Positions 34,638-43,045 of a stretch of DNA of 64,000 nt are shown piece after piece. This DNA is from Candidatus Binatota bacterium. GTDB taxonomy: Bacteria > Desulfobacterota > Binatia > UBA1149. Positions within the stretch are counted from its first letter, which is position 1. The number at the start of each line of letters is the position of its first letter. The stretch spans positions 78,178-142,177 of the forward strand of contig DUBO01000014.1 in the NCBI GenBank assembly GCA_012960245.1. Reading direction: 5' to 3'. A program made the position numbers and the translations under genes. Under the pieces are notes generated by a model, which searched no databases, had not been told where the DNA came from, and was given only the letters and a program-made list of their open reading frames with translations.

Positions 34638-35387
34638 ATGCGTTTCAAGGACAAGGTGGCCGTGGTCACTGGTGCGGGACAAGGCATAGGCGAAGCCTAC
34701 GCCAAGGGACTGGCTGCCGAGGGCGCCGCCCTCGTGGTGGCCGAGCTCAACGCCGAGCAGGGCCAACGCGTGGCCGGCGAAATCGAAGCGGCGGGCGGGC
34801 GGGCGCTGTTCGTTGAAACCGACGTGTCCAACGAAGAGTCTACCGTTGCCATGGGCAAGGCGGCCGTCGAAGCCTTCGGCGGCGTCGACTACCTGGTCAA
34901 CAACGCGGCCATCTACGCGGGCATGGAAATGCACTCCATGCTCGACATGCCCATGGACTACTGGGATCGTTTCATGCGCGTGAACGTAAACGGCGCACTG
35001 CTGGCAACACGGGCCGTCTACGAGTCGATGACCGAGCGCGGTGGCGGAGCCATCGTCAACCAGTCGTCCACCGCAGCGTGGATGGCGGCGGGGTACTACG
35101 GCATCGCCAAGCTGGCCCTGCACGGCATAACCCACTCGCTGGCGGCCGAGATGGGCTGGCGCAACATACGTGTAAACGCGATCGCTCCCGGGCCCGTAGA
35201 CACCGCGGCCACCCGCGGAGTGGTACCCGACGGGATCATCGACGACATCGTCAATGGACTGCATCTCAAGCGGGTGGGTCAACCCACCGACATGGTAGGC
35301 ACCTGCCTGTTCCTGCTGTCGGACGACGCGTCCTGGGTCACCGCCCAGATACTCGCCGTAGACGGCGGACAGATAATCCGTGCCTGA
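34638..35387 (+). CDS. Short-chain dehydrogenase/reductase
   Basis: 249 aa, ATG preceded by ACGAGGAGAA. TGAGQGIGEAYAKGL cofactor loop, NNAAIYAG, NQSSTAAWMAAGYYGIAKLAL with Ser, Tyr and Lys of the catalytic triad, and AVDGGQIIRA end. The DUF35 gene overlaps its 3' end by eight bases. Likely a hydroxyacyl-CoA or hydroxysteroid-type dehydrogenase by context. Confidence 0.93.
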   Translation: MRFKDKVAVVTGAGQGIGEAYAKGLAAEGAALVVAELNAEQGQRVAGEIEAAGGRALFVETDVSNEESTVAMGKAAVEAFGGVDYLVNNAAIYAGMEMHSMLDMPMDYWDRFMRVNVNGALLATRAVYESMTERGGGAIVNQSSTAAWMAAGYYGIAKLALHGITHSLAAEMGWRNIRVNAIAPGPVDTAATRGVVPDGIIDDIVNGLHLKRVGQPTDMVGTCLFLLSDDASWVTAQILAVDGGQIIRA

Positions 35388-35808
35388 AACCGGCAGCGTC
35401 ACCCGGCTGCTGCCGCTGCTGACCGATTCCAACCGTCACTTCTGGGAAGGCGGCGGCGAGAACAAGCTCAACTTTCTCCACTGCGCCGCCTGCAGCCACT
35501 ACGTTCACCCCCCGCTTCCGAACTGCCCGCTGTGTATGCAACGAGACCTGGAGGTCCGCTCCGTGTCGGGGCGCGCCTCGCTGTTGAGCTGGACGGTCAA
35601 TCACCAGCCGTGGATACCGGGCTTCGACCCTCCCTACGTCATCGCCCTGGTGGCGATCGAAGAACAGCCGACCCTGCGACTGATGACCAATATCGTCGAC
35701 TGCAAAATAGAAAACCTCGTTGACGGACTGCAACTGGAGGTCGTGTTTGAAAATGCGGGCGAAGGAGTCTTCCTGCCCTTGTTCAAACCCGTGGACGGCC
35801 CCGCGTGA
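35380..35808 (+). CDS. DUF35 OB-fold/zinc-ribbon protein
   Basis: 142 aa, GTG start overlapping the SDR end. Zinc ribbon CAACSHYVHPPLPNCPLC near residue 36, then an OB-fold with SWTVNHQPWIPGFDPPYV and a C-terminal LPLFKPV. Its stop overlaps the GTG start of the thiolase-like gene (GTGA), the typical pairing of DUF35 with its catalytic partner. Sequence differs considerably from the other DUF35 protein at 21443. Confidence 0.9.
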   Translation: MPETGSVTRLLPLLTDSNRHFWEGGGENKLNFLHCAACSHYVHPPLPNCPLCMQRDLEVRSVSGRASLLSWTVNHQPWIPGFDPPYVIALVAIEEQPTLRLMTNIVDCKIENLVDGLQLEVVFENAGEGVFLPLFKPVDGPA

Positions 35809-37001
35809 CGACCGCGCTGGAAGGCAACGCCGCGATCACCGGGATAGGCCAGTCCGAGGTCGGCCGCCGCCTGGGCCGTGACCCGCTGGCGCTCACCGTC
35901 GATGCCTGCTTGCAGGCCCTCGAAGACGCCGGCCTCGAGCGCGGCGACATAGACGGGTTGTCTACCTACCCCGGGGCCATGGTTCCCGGCGCGCCGGGAT
36001 TCAGCGGCGCGGGCGTGAGCCAGGTGCAGGAAGCGCTGCGCCTTGATCTTGACTGGTACTGCGGGGGCCTCGAACAGCCCGGCCAGTTCGGCTCGGTGAT
36101 CAACGCGTGCATGGCGGTAGCCACGGGGCTGGCCCGCCACGTGCTCTGCTTTCGCACGGTGTGGGAATCCACCGCGCAGGGCGAGGGGCACCGCGCCGGC
36201 CTGGGCACATCGCAGGGCGCAGACTTTCGAGCCACGGGCGACATGCAGTGGAGCCTGCCCTTCGGCGCGGCGTCGGCCGCCTGCTGGATAGCCATGTACG
36301 CGCAGCGCCACTTCATAGAGTTCGGCACCACGCGGGAACAGCTCGCGTGGATCGCGCTCAACGACAGGCGTAACGCAGCCCTCAACCCGGCCGCCATTTA
36401 CCGAGACCCCATGACCCTGGACGACTACATGTCGGTGCGCATGATCTCCACGCCGTTCTGCCTCTACGACTGCGACGTGCCGGTGGACGGGGCAACGGCC
36501 GTGATCGTGTCGGCGGTCGAACCGGCAGCGGACACCCGCAACCCACCGCTGGTGGTACAAGGCGTGGGCTCGGCCATCCACGGACGCCCGAGCTGGGACC
36601 AGTGGGACGACCTCACTACCATGGCGCTCCGCGACGCGGCCACGATGATGTGGAAACGCAGTGACCTGTCGCCCGCCGACGTGCAGGTGGCCGAGCTATA
36701 CGACGGCTTCAGTTTCATAGCCCTCGCCTGGCTCGAAGCGCTGGGCTTCTGCCCACGAGGCCAGGGCGGTGCTTTCATCGACGGCGGCCAACGCATAGCG
36801 CTCGACGGCGAACTGCCGCTGAATACCAATGGGGGCCAGCTGTCTGGCGGGCGACTGCACGGCTACGGACTACTGCACGAAGCCTGCATACAGCTGTGGG
36901 GCCGTGGCGAAGACCGCCAGGTAGCCGGCGACCCCGCCGTGGCCGTTACGGCGGCCGGAGGAGGCCCCCTGGCAGGGTGCCTCCTGCTCGCCCGCGACTG
37001 A
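35805..37001 (+). CDS. Ltp2-like thiolase-fold protein (putative retro-aldolase)
   Basis: 398 aa with a thiolase fold: ITGIGQSEVGRRLG near the start, VINACMAVATG, and VAELYDGFSFIALAWLEALG. The C-terminal GHPxGATG motif of true thiolases is replaced by GGQLSGGRLHGYGLLHEA, as in Ltp2-type aldolases that cleave steroid side-chain thioesters with a DUF35 partner. The overlap with the DUF35 gene supports this. Without the motif, ordinary thiolytic activity is unlikely. Last gene of the 33294-37001 plus-strand set. Confidence 0.86.
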   Translation: MTTALEGNAAITGIGQSEVGRRLGRDPLALTVDACLQALEDAGLERGDIDGLSTYPGAMVPGAPGFSGAGVSQVQEALRLDLDWYCGGLEQPGQFGSVINACMAVATGLARHVLCFRTVWESTAQGEGHRAGLGTSQGADFRATGDMQWSLPFGAASAACWIAMYAQRHFIEFGTTREQLAWIALNDRRNAALNPAAIYRDPMTLDDYMSVRMISTPFCLYDCDVPVDGATAVIVSAVEPAADTRNPPLVVQGVGSAIHGRPSWDQWDDLTTMALRDAATMMWKRSDLSPADVQVAELYDGFSFIALAWLEALGFCPRGQGGAFIDGGQRIALDGELPLNTNGGQLSGGRLHGYGLLHEACIQLWGRGEDRQVAGDPAVAVTAAGGGPLAGCLLLARD

Positions 37002-37095
37002 TCGCGGGCGCTGGTCCACACACAGGCCGGGCTGCCGCGCAGTTGCCCGCACGTGCTAAACTGCTTGTCAGTGGCGCCCCTCGGCGCCCACAACC

Positions 37096-37845
37096 GTGGA
37101 ACTACTCACCGACCCCCAAGCCTGGTTGGCACTCGCCACCCTTACAGTGCTCGAAATAGTGCTGGGCATAGACAACATCATTTTCATTACCGTTCTCTGC
37201 GACCGCCTTCCCGAGGAACAGAGGCACCGGGCGAGGATCACCGGCCTGGGCGGGGCGGTGGTCGGCCGCCTGCTGCTGTTGACTACGGTGGTGTGGATTA
37301 TCCGCTTGTCCGAACCCTTGTTCGTGGCCCTGGGCCGCGAGATATCTCCGAGGGACCTGATACTCGCCGGGGGAGGCCTGTTCCTGCTGGCCAAGGCCAC
37401 GCGAGAAATTCACGCGACCATGGAAAGCGACGTAGAAGAAGCCGGCCAGTCGTCCAGGACCACGATGGCTGCCGTGCTGGCGCAGATACTGGTGCTCGAC
37501 CTGGTGTTCTCTATCGACTCGGTAATCACCGCGGTGGGCATGGCCGAACAACTGGAGGTGATGATGGCGGCGGTGGTAATCGCCATAGGCTTCATGATGT
37601 TCTTTGCCGCCTCCGTGGGAGACTTCGTCAACCGCCACCCCAGCGTCAAGATGCTCGCGCTCAGCTTCCTGTTGCTGGTGGGCGTGGCGCTTATTGCCGA
37701 CGGAATGCACGTACACATTCCTCGCGGCTACATTTACTTTGCGATGTCGTTCTCCTTCTTCGTCGAGATGCTCAATATACGCATGCGCGGCACGGGAATG
37801 GCCAGGTCCGGCGACCCGCGGCGAGTACTACCCCCCGGCGACTGA
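37096..37845 (+). CDS. TerC family integral membrane protein
   Basis: 249 aa with about seven transmembrane segments. Two TerC hallmarks are visible: LEIVLGIDNIIFITVL and LDLVFSIDSVITAVG, each with an acidic residue in a membrane helix. GTG start. The family has been linked to metal (Mn) export and tellurite resistance. No metal-resistance neighbours are present; it stands between the Ltp2-like gene and the glycosylase. Confidence 0.93.
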   Translation: MELLTDPQAWLALATLTVLEIVLGIDNIIFITVLCDRLPEEQRHRARITGLGGAVVGRLLLLTTVVWIIRLSEPLFVALGREISPRDLILAGGGLFLLAKATREIHATMESDVEEAGQSSRTTMAAVLAQILVLDLVFSIDSVITAVGMAEQLEVMMAAVVIAIGFMMFFAASVGDFVNRHPSVKMLALSFLLLVGVALIADGMHVHIPRGYIYFAMSFSFFVEMLNIRMRGTGMARSGDPRRVLPPGD

Positions 37846-37859
37846 GGCCCGGGCCGGGT

Positions 37860-38567
37860 CTACAGGCGGACTCCGACTGCTTCCAGCGCGGGACGGACGA
37901 GCGACGCCCACCCCCTGTTGGCCAACGGACTTGCCGGGCTCGGGTGCGGCAGGCTGCCTATGATCACGTCGAGGTCGCCGACGACCTCCCGGGCCTTCTT
38001 CTCGGCAAACTTGCCAACACCCACGACAAACTCCGGCTCGAAACTCTCGACCGTCCGTCGCAGCGCTCGGTCGCAGGCCTTGTACATCAATGCGCGTTCG
38101 GCTTTCGGTAATTTCTCGGGGACGCGGTTGCGCCCCCCTTCCTCCATGAAGACCAGCGGGCAGTAGTTGGTCACGAAGAAGCGAGAAAAAAATCCCTCGG
38201 GCGTGTCGAAGGTGTCCTTGGCCCAACTCCACAGCCGCCGCCCACTGACCTCACTCCTGGGGCAGTCGAAGCCCTGGACAGGGCGCGCAGGGTGTTCGCG
38301 AGCTGGCTTGCCGATGGGCGTCTCGATACCCAGCCATCCGCGTACAAGGGCGATATCTCCGAAGGGCACACCGACCTGCGCCATGCCGAAAGGCCCGGGA
38401 TTCATCCCGACAAGCAGTATTTCCCGCCGCCCCTGGCCGTACTTTTCGCAGTACAAGTCCCACGCCTCCCGGGCGTAAACGAGGGGGTTGTAGACGTGCG
38501 TGACCGGCGGGCCGAAGGTGAGGCCATCGAGGTCAGCCACGAGCTCATCGGTGATCTGCTTCAGCAT
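37860..38567 (-). CDS. SMUG1-type single-strand-selective uracil-DNA glycosylase
   Basis: 235 aa from the ATG at 38567 after GAAGAGCGA; further upstream frame overlaps the methyltransferase region. GMNPGPFGMAQVGVPFG is the SMUG1 active-site motif and HPSPASPLANRGW the DNA-intercalation/His motif. The NPLVYAREAW segment is also SMUG1-typical. Removes uracil and oxidised pyrimidines from DNA. Bacterial SMUG1 is found scattered across lineages. It faces the methyltransferase gene head to head with 118 bp between. Confidence 0.94.
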   Translation of the reverse strand: MLKQITDELVADLDGLTFGPPVTHVYNPLVYAREAWDLYCEKYGQGRREILLVGMNPGPFGMAQVGVPFGDIALVRGWLGIETPIGKPAREHPARPVQGFDCPRSEVSGRRLWSWAKDTFDTPEGFFSRFFVTNYCPLVFMEEGGRNRVPEKLPKAERALMYKACDRALRRTVESFEPEFVVGVGKFAEKKAREVVGDLDVIIGSLPHPSPASPLANRGWASLVRPALEAVGVRL

Positions 38568-38685
38568 CGCTCGCTCTTCGCGGTTTTTCTCTCGCCAGCC
38601 ACGATGGCGACGACCATTGCCTTTGCGCCCGCTGCCTGCAACATGACGATGCGCGGCAGACAACACTGCCGCGACAACACCGCGC

Positions 38686-39252
38686 ATGGCCGATTCAGAT
38701 CGCAGACGATGGGACGAAAAGTACGAGGGCCGCAGCGTTGCGGCCCCTGCGCAGCCCGACCCCTGGTTGGCCGACAGCGTGGCTGGCCTCGCCCCGGGGC
38801 GCGCCCTGGAGCTGGCCTGCGGCACCGGCCACAACGCGACCTGGTTGGCTGCGCAGGGCTGGACGGTCGACGCGCTGGACATCTCGCCCACCGGGCTGGC
38901 GCTGGCCGAGGCGAGGGCCCGTAAACTCGGGCTGTCGGTAAACTGGATAGCCGCCGACCTCGACAGCTGGCGACCGCAACAGAAGGCCTACGACCTGGTG
39001 GTGGTAGTACGCTTCCTCGACCGCGAACAGCTACCCGGCATCGTGCTCGAAGCACTAGCCCCCGGTGGCCACCTGGTCTACGAAACCTTCAGCCACCTTC
39101 AGTGCGACCGCGAAGACAATCACCTGCGCAGCCGATCTTATGCCCTGGCGCCGGGCGAGCTCAGGCAACTGTACTCGGCGCTCGAAGAGATAAAGTACGA
39201 GGAAGTTGAACTGCCCGCGTCCTCGGTGGCGCGCCTGCTCGCGCGGTGCTGA
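38686..39252 (+). CDS. Class I SAM-dependent methyltransferase
   Basis: 188 aa. MADSDRRRWDEKYEG opening, motif I ALELACGTGHNATWLA near residue 42, VDALDISPTGLALA (post-I acidic residue) and YDLVVVVRFLDREQLPG. Resembles the small TehB/ThiE-context methyltransferases. The methyl acceptor cannot be inferred. Divergent from the SMUG1 gene. Confidence 0.92.
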   Translation: MADSDRRRWDEKYEGRSVAAPAQPDPWLADSVAGLAPGRALELACGTGHNATWLAAQGWTVDALDISPTGLALAEARARKLGLSVNWIAADLDSWRPQQKAYDLVVVVRFLDREQLPGIVLEALAPGGHLVYETFSHLQCDREDNHLRSRSYALAPGELRQLYSALEEIKYEEVELPASSVARLLARC

Positions 39253-39379
39253 TGCAGCTCCCCCACCCGGGGCGAGTCCCGAGGGCGCATACCTCACCAA
39301 ACCATCTCGACAACATCGCAGCGCCCGCTATACTGGATACACAGGATCTGCCCGCCGCCGCGCGAGCCCTGGCCAACCC

Positions 39380-39628
39380 ATGTCACAGCTGAAAATTGAA
39401 CAGAAGGTCCGAGAAATAATGTCCGGTATATTTGCCGTCGACGAGGCAGACTTAGACGAGAACTCGTCACTGGAAACCGTCGAGAACTGGGACAGCCTGC
39501 AACACGTAAACCTCATCATGGCGCTTGAAGAGGACTTCGGCGTGCAGATCGACGTGGACGACGCGCTTGAAATGGTGTCCTTCCCAGAGGTCGTTGCCAC
39601 CATGCTGCGCTATAGCAACGCCGGGTAG
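39380..39628 (+). CDS. Free-standing acyl carrier protein
   Basis: 82 aa from the ATG at 39380; earlier in-frame codons are out of character. The phosphopantetheine attachment Ser is in ENWDSLQHVNLI, within the usual helix II context, and EDFGVQIDVDDALEM continues the ACP fold. No acyltransferase, ketosynthase or ligase stands beside it; the next genes are a GNAT and a VOC protein, 13 and 7 bp apart, implying an operon. Role: carries an acyl thioester for an unknown synthase or ligase. Confidence 0.9.
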   Translation: MSQLKIEQKVREIMSGIFAVDEADLDENSSLETVENWDSLQHVNLIMALEEDFGVQIDVDDALEMVSFPEVVATMLRYSNAG

Positions 39629-39641
39629 CCGCGGGCGCGAC

Positions 39642-40298
39642 ATGAGCAACGAGGAAAACAACGGGTTTCGTACCCAGCCCCGGCTCATGACCTCTACCGA
39701 CCTTGCCGGGGTGGTGGAGCTACACAAGGCCTGTTTCGAAGGATATTTCCTGACCGCCTTAGGCGACGCGGCCATAGGAGCCCTCTACTCACGCGCGGTT
39801 GATGACCCGAAGAGCGTAGCCTGCGTACTGCAGGACGACGACGGGCACATACAGGGCCTGGCCGTCGGCACGCTGAACCCGGCCTTTCACACCGGCCTGC
39901 TGCGCCGTAGTTTTGCGGCCTTTGCCAGCGGCGTAGTGCGCGGGCTGTTCACCGAGGCCACCGTGCGCAAAGGCATTGGCGAACGCCTCGGCTTTGTTTC
40001 GAAGATTTTCGTGGCCCGCGCCGACGACACCCTCAAAAAATCAGGCATCACTCCAAGCGAGCTTCCCGAGGCGCGCTTCCTCGACGTGGCAGTGCACCCC
40101 GACTGTCGCGGTGGACGCCACGCCGAACGGCTGGTCGAGTTTTTTGCCGGCGAAGTATTCCGCGCCGGAGCGGGTCGACTTGGCGGCAGCGTCAAGCCGC
40201 GCAACCTCGGTAGCCTGATACTCTACAAGCGGCTGGGCTGGAACGTGCAGAAGACCGGCCCCGACCGCGTCGACGTGTGGGTCGACCGCCAGGAGTAA
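39642..40298 (+). CDS. GNAT-family N-acetyltransferase
   Basis: 218 aa from the ATG at 39642. C-terminal half has the GNAT core LDVAVHPDCRGGRHAERLVEFF (shown partly; RGGRHA acetyl-CoA loop) and LGSLILYKRLGWN. The N-terminal half (TDLAGVVELHKACFEGYFL) is also typical. Acyl or acetyl transfer to an amine, possibly from the neighbouring ACP, is a guess. Seven bases separate its stop from the VOC start. Confidence 0.9.
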   Translation: MSNEENNGFRTQPRLMTSTDLAGVVELHKACFEGYFLTALGDAAIGALYSRAVDDPKSVACVLQDDDGHIQGLAVGTLNPAFHTGLLRRSFAAFASGVVRGLFTEATVRKGIGERLGFVSKIFVARADDTLKKSGITPSELPEARFLDVAVHPDCRGGRHAERLVEFFAGEVFRAGAGRLGGSVKPRNLGSLILYKRLGWNVQKTGPDRVDVWVDRQE

Positions 40299-40305
40299 CG
40301 GAGCC

Positions 40306-40713
40306 ATGCGTTTTCACCACGTAGGAGTCGCCGTCAAGAGCATAGCCGACAGCGCCGGTTGGTGGACCGACGTAATGGGCTTCACTACCGAGAGCGAAAT
40401 CATCCACGACCCCCTGCAGAAAGTCCGCGTACAGTTTTTCGTCAAGCCCGACGGTTTTCGGGTGGAGCTGGTAGAGGCGGCGGCTGACGACTCGCCAGTA
40501 CTACGCTACGTGGGTTCCGAAAACGGAGGAACCTACCATACCTGCTACGAGGTAGAAGACCTTGAGGCCGCGGTCAACGACCTGCGCGCGGCGGGTGCCT
40601 TTCCGGTGACCCGCCCTACCCCTGCTGTAGCGTTCGACGGGAGGAGGATCGTATTCCTGCTATCCGGTGAGCAACAGCTCGTCGAGCTTGTTGAACAAGC
40701 TCCCCCGAACTGA
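40306..40713 (+). CDS. VOC/glyoxalase superfamily protein (methylmalonyl-CoA epimerase-like)
   Basis: 135 aa, MRFHHVGVAVKSIADSAGWW with the first metal His, GGTYHTCYEVEDLEAAV, and LSGEQQLVELVEQ with the last Glu. Length and module spacing fit methylmalonyl-CoA epimerases, though the LLM-type context does not support that role directly. Its last 98 bases are overlapped by the 3' end of the convergent acyltransferase gene. Third gene of the ACP-GNAT-VOC set. Confidence 0.88.
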   Translation: MRFHHVGVAVKSIADSAGWWTDVMGFTTESEIIHDPLQKVRVQFFVKPDGFRVELVEAAADDSPVLRYVGSENGGTYHTCYEVEDLEAAVNDLRAAGAFPVTRPTPAVAFDGRRIVFLLSGEQQLVELVEQAPPN

Positions 40714-41785
40714 CGACCGGGGTGAGAGGGTTCGACGGCGATACCCCGGGGGTCGTGGGTGAAACAGCCGCAGAACCGAAACCCATCAAGGACCCCACGC
40801 CCAGCGAGCGGGACAGGAAGCAAATTGCCAGGGGAAATACGATGCCAGCCATCGTCCCTGCTAACACGTGCATCGCCACGCCGTCAACGCCGAGTACCTG
40901 CTGCATTACAATACGAGTACCCGCGGTAGCAAAGAGATGCGTCATGTAAATGGCCAGCGAGTAACGCCCCAGCGTGGCAAGCCACGGGGCTGTTCTGCCT
41001 CGAGCAACCACGGCACACACAGCGACTGCTGCAGCTGTACCGAGCAGCGGTACGTGGATCCACCGCGGCATGGTAGCCACCACCGGGTGCGCCCCCCACA
41101 TGTCTGGCATCACTATACTAAAAACGTAGTGGGTCACGGCCACTCCGTAGACCAACAGCACCCCGACGGCATGCCCCATCCTGACCGTCCCGGCTGCTCT
41201 CTTGAGCCAGGCCGCAGACAGGGAACCGAGGCAAAAGAACAGGTAGTGGGCCAGGCACTCGTTGAGTACCCCCGCGTGGAATGTCGACTGGCCCATATTC
41301 ATGGCCAGCGCCACGCCCAGATGCAGCCACCACGGGAGACGCCGCAATACCGCGTATGCGAGAAAACAAAAGAACAAGGCGTAGAGAAACCACATCTGCT
41401 GGACGGGATCCCAGGCTATGGTAGCGAGACGGTCGATCTCCATGGGGTTGTTCACCTGGTTGTTCATGACCGAGCGGCCCACAACCAGTACCGTTGACCA
41501 CAACAGGTAGGGGTACCCTACTCCCCACCACTTGCCGCGCAGGTAAACACCCGGGCTGCGCTCCGTGGCCCCGGAAGCCATCACGCCCGACAGGAAAAAG
41601 AAGAGGCCCACCGCGAACCCGAGCATGCCCGCGTAGTAGAGCGACCCGAACGGCTCGGGCATCGCCAGCGTACTTCCTTGTATACCAGCCGCGCAGTGAA
41701 CATTGACCACCAGCAGGATCGCGACCCCACGGGCGTAGTCCACCCAGCCCAGGCGCGTAGAATTGTCGTTTTCTATTGAAAGCAG
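40616..41785 (-). CDS. Acyltransferase-3 (OafA/NodX-like) membrane protein, start unclear
   Basis: About 389 aa if it starts at a CTG at 41785; the first GTG is 41743 (VDYARGVAILLVV), within the conserved N-terminus. I found no ATG, GTG or TTG between the upstream gene's stop at 41929 and that point, so the start is unresolved. Motifs: ARGVAILLVVNVH (active-site His), FFFLSG, and multiple transmembrane helices. Adds acyl groups to sugars or polymers. The C-terminal 98 bases overlap the VOC gene. Closely related to the next gene. Confidence 0.82.
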   Translation of the reverse strand: MLSIENDNSTRLGWVDYARGVAILLVVNVHCAAGIQGSTLAMPEPFGSLYYAGMLGFAVGLFFFLSGVMASGATERSPGVYLRGKWWGVGYPYLLWSTVLVVGRSVMNNQVNNPMEIDRLATIAWDPVQQMWFLYALFFCFLAYAVLRRLPWWLHLGVALAMNMGQSTFHAGVLNECLAHYLFFCLGSLSAAWLKRAAGTVRMGHAVGVLLVYGVAVTHYVFSIVMPDMWGAHPVVATMPRWIHVPLLGTAAAVAVCAVVARGRTAPWLATLGRYSLAIYMTHLFATAGTRIVMQQVLGVDGVAMHVLAGTMAGIVFPLAICFLSRSLGVGSLMGFGSAAVSPTTPGVSPSNPLTPVVSSGELVQQARRAVAHRIAGIRSSSRRTLQQG

Positions 41786-41928
41786 CTGAGAATCCCCAAG
41801 CGAGCCCCGGGACCGGCTTGCCTCTATTATGGTAAGCCGGCGAGTGACTGCCGCGCTACATAGAAACGCGCGGGTACCAAAAAACTCGAATCGAGGGCTC
41901 TGGGGAAGGGATCGGACCCGGGAGAAGG

Positions 41929-42942
41929 TCAGGCAGTGCCAAAACCAAACCAGCGCTCTGCCCCGAGCCTCTTTGAAAACCTGAAGAGCAATATGGGGAA
42001 TATCACGCCGGCGGCCGTACCCAGAATAATATGCAGGGTAACATCCTGCAGGTCGAAAAACTTCAGCAGCACCACCCGCGTGCCGGCGGTGGCTATGAGG
42101 TGGGCCAGGTAAATGGGCATTGATAAGCGCCCGATATAAATCAGCCAGGCTTGGGGCTTCCAGCGATCGAGCATCTCGCCGACGGCGAGGGTGGCAAAAA
42201 TTCCGAGCAGGGCTACGTGGGTCCACTGCGGGTAGACGCCGATCACCGGGTGAGTCTCGATGCGCAGGGGCGTGACCATCATCCACATGTAGTGGGCGCA
42301 GGCCACGGCAAACAGTCCCACCAGGGCGAGCGCCTGCCGGGGGGGCATGCGCTCAAGTATCGACGCTGCCTTCCCGGCAAGGGCCACACCCACGGCAAAA
42401 TAGATGTAGTGGCCAAGGCACTTGTCGAGAATGCCCAGGTGAAATCCTGTCTGTGCCACCTGCAACGCCATCGCAACGGCCAGGTGTAACCAGGTGGGGA
42501 GCCGGGCAAGCAGCACGTAAAGCAAAAAGCAGAACATCAACACGTAGAGAAACCACAGCTGCTGTATGGGATCCCAGGCGATGCTTGCCACCCTCTCCAG
42601 GGTCATGGGCTGATTTGCGTAAGCCCCCAGTACCGAGCGGGCACCCGCCAGCACGACAGACCACAGCAGGTAGGGATACAGGATTGCCCACAACTTGCCG
42701 CGCGTGTAGGACCACAGCCCCCGGTCAAGAGACCGTCGGGCGAACAGGCCCGATAACAGGAAAAACATGGGCATTATGAAAGAAGTGATGCCCACGTAGT
42801 AGTAGGTGCCGAACGGTTCGGGCATCGGCAGGGTACTGCCCTGTACGCCGGCAGCGCTGTGCACGTTGACGACGAGCAATATTGCTACGCCTCGGCCGTA
42901 GTCGGCCCAGTGCAATCGTTGATTGGCTGATGCGGCGCTCAC
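41929..42942 (-). CDS. Acyltransferase-3 family membrane protein
   Basis: 337 aa. Opens MSAASANQRLHWADYGRGVA with ILLVVNVHSAAG carrying the catalytic His, then FFLLSGLFARR, and eight to ten hydrophobic segments. WDPIQQLWFLYVLMF is shared almost unchanged with the neighbour, showing tandem duplication. O-acetylation of a cell-surface or secreted molecule is expected. Stop is 143 bp before the best start of the paralogue. Confidence 0.93.
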   Translation of the reverse strand: MSAASANQRLHWADYGRGVAILLVVNVHSAAGVQGSTLPMPEPFGTYYYVGITSFIMPMFFLLSGLFARRSLDRGLWSYTRGKLWAILYPYLLWSVVLAGARSVLGAYANQPMTLERVASIAWDPIQQLWFLYVLMFCFLLYVLLARLPTWLHLAVAMALQVAQTGFHLGILDKCLGHYIYFAVGVALAGKAASILERMPPRQALALVGLFAVACAHYMWMMVTPLRIETHPVIGVYPQWTHVALLGIFATLAVGEMLDRWKPQAWLIYIGRLSMPIYLAHLIATAGTRVVLLKFFDLQDVTLHIILGTAAGVIFPILLFRFSKRLGAERWFGFGTA

Positions 42943-43045
42943 CCTTAAAAAGTTAGCCGTCTTTTACCCGGCGGGCAACGGGCTACTGCCCGTTTTCTGC
43001 CGCCCGGTTGTTATCGGCCTGCCTGCTTATGCCCTTGCGGGCTTC

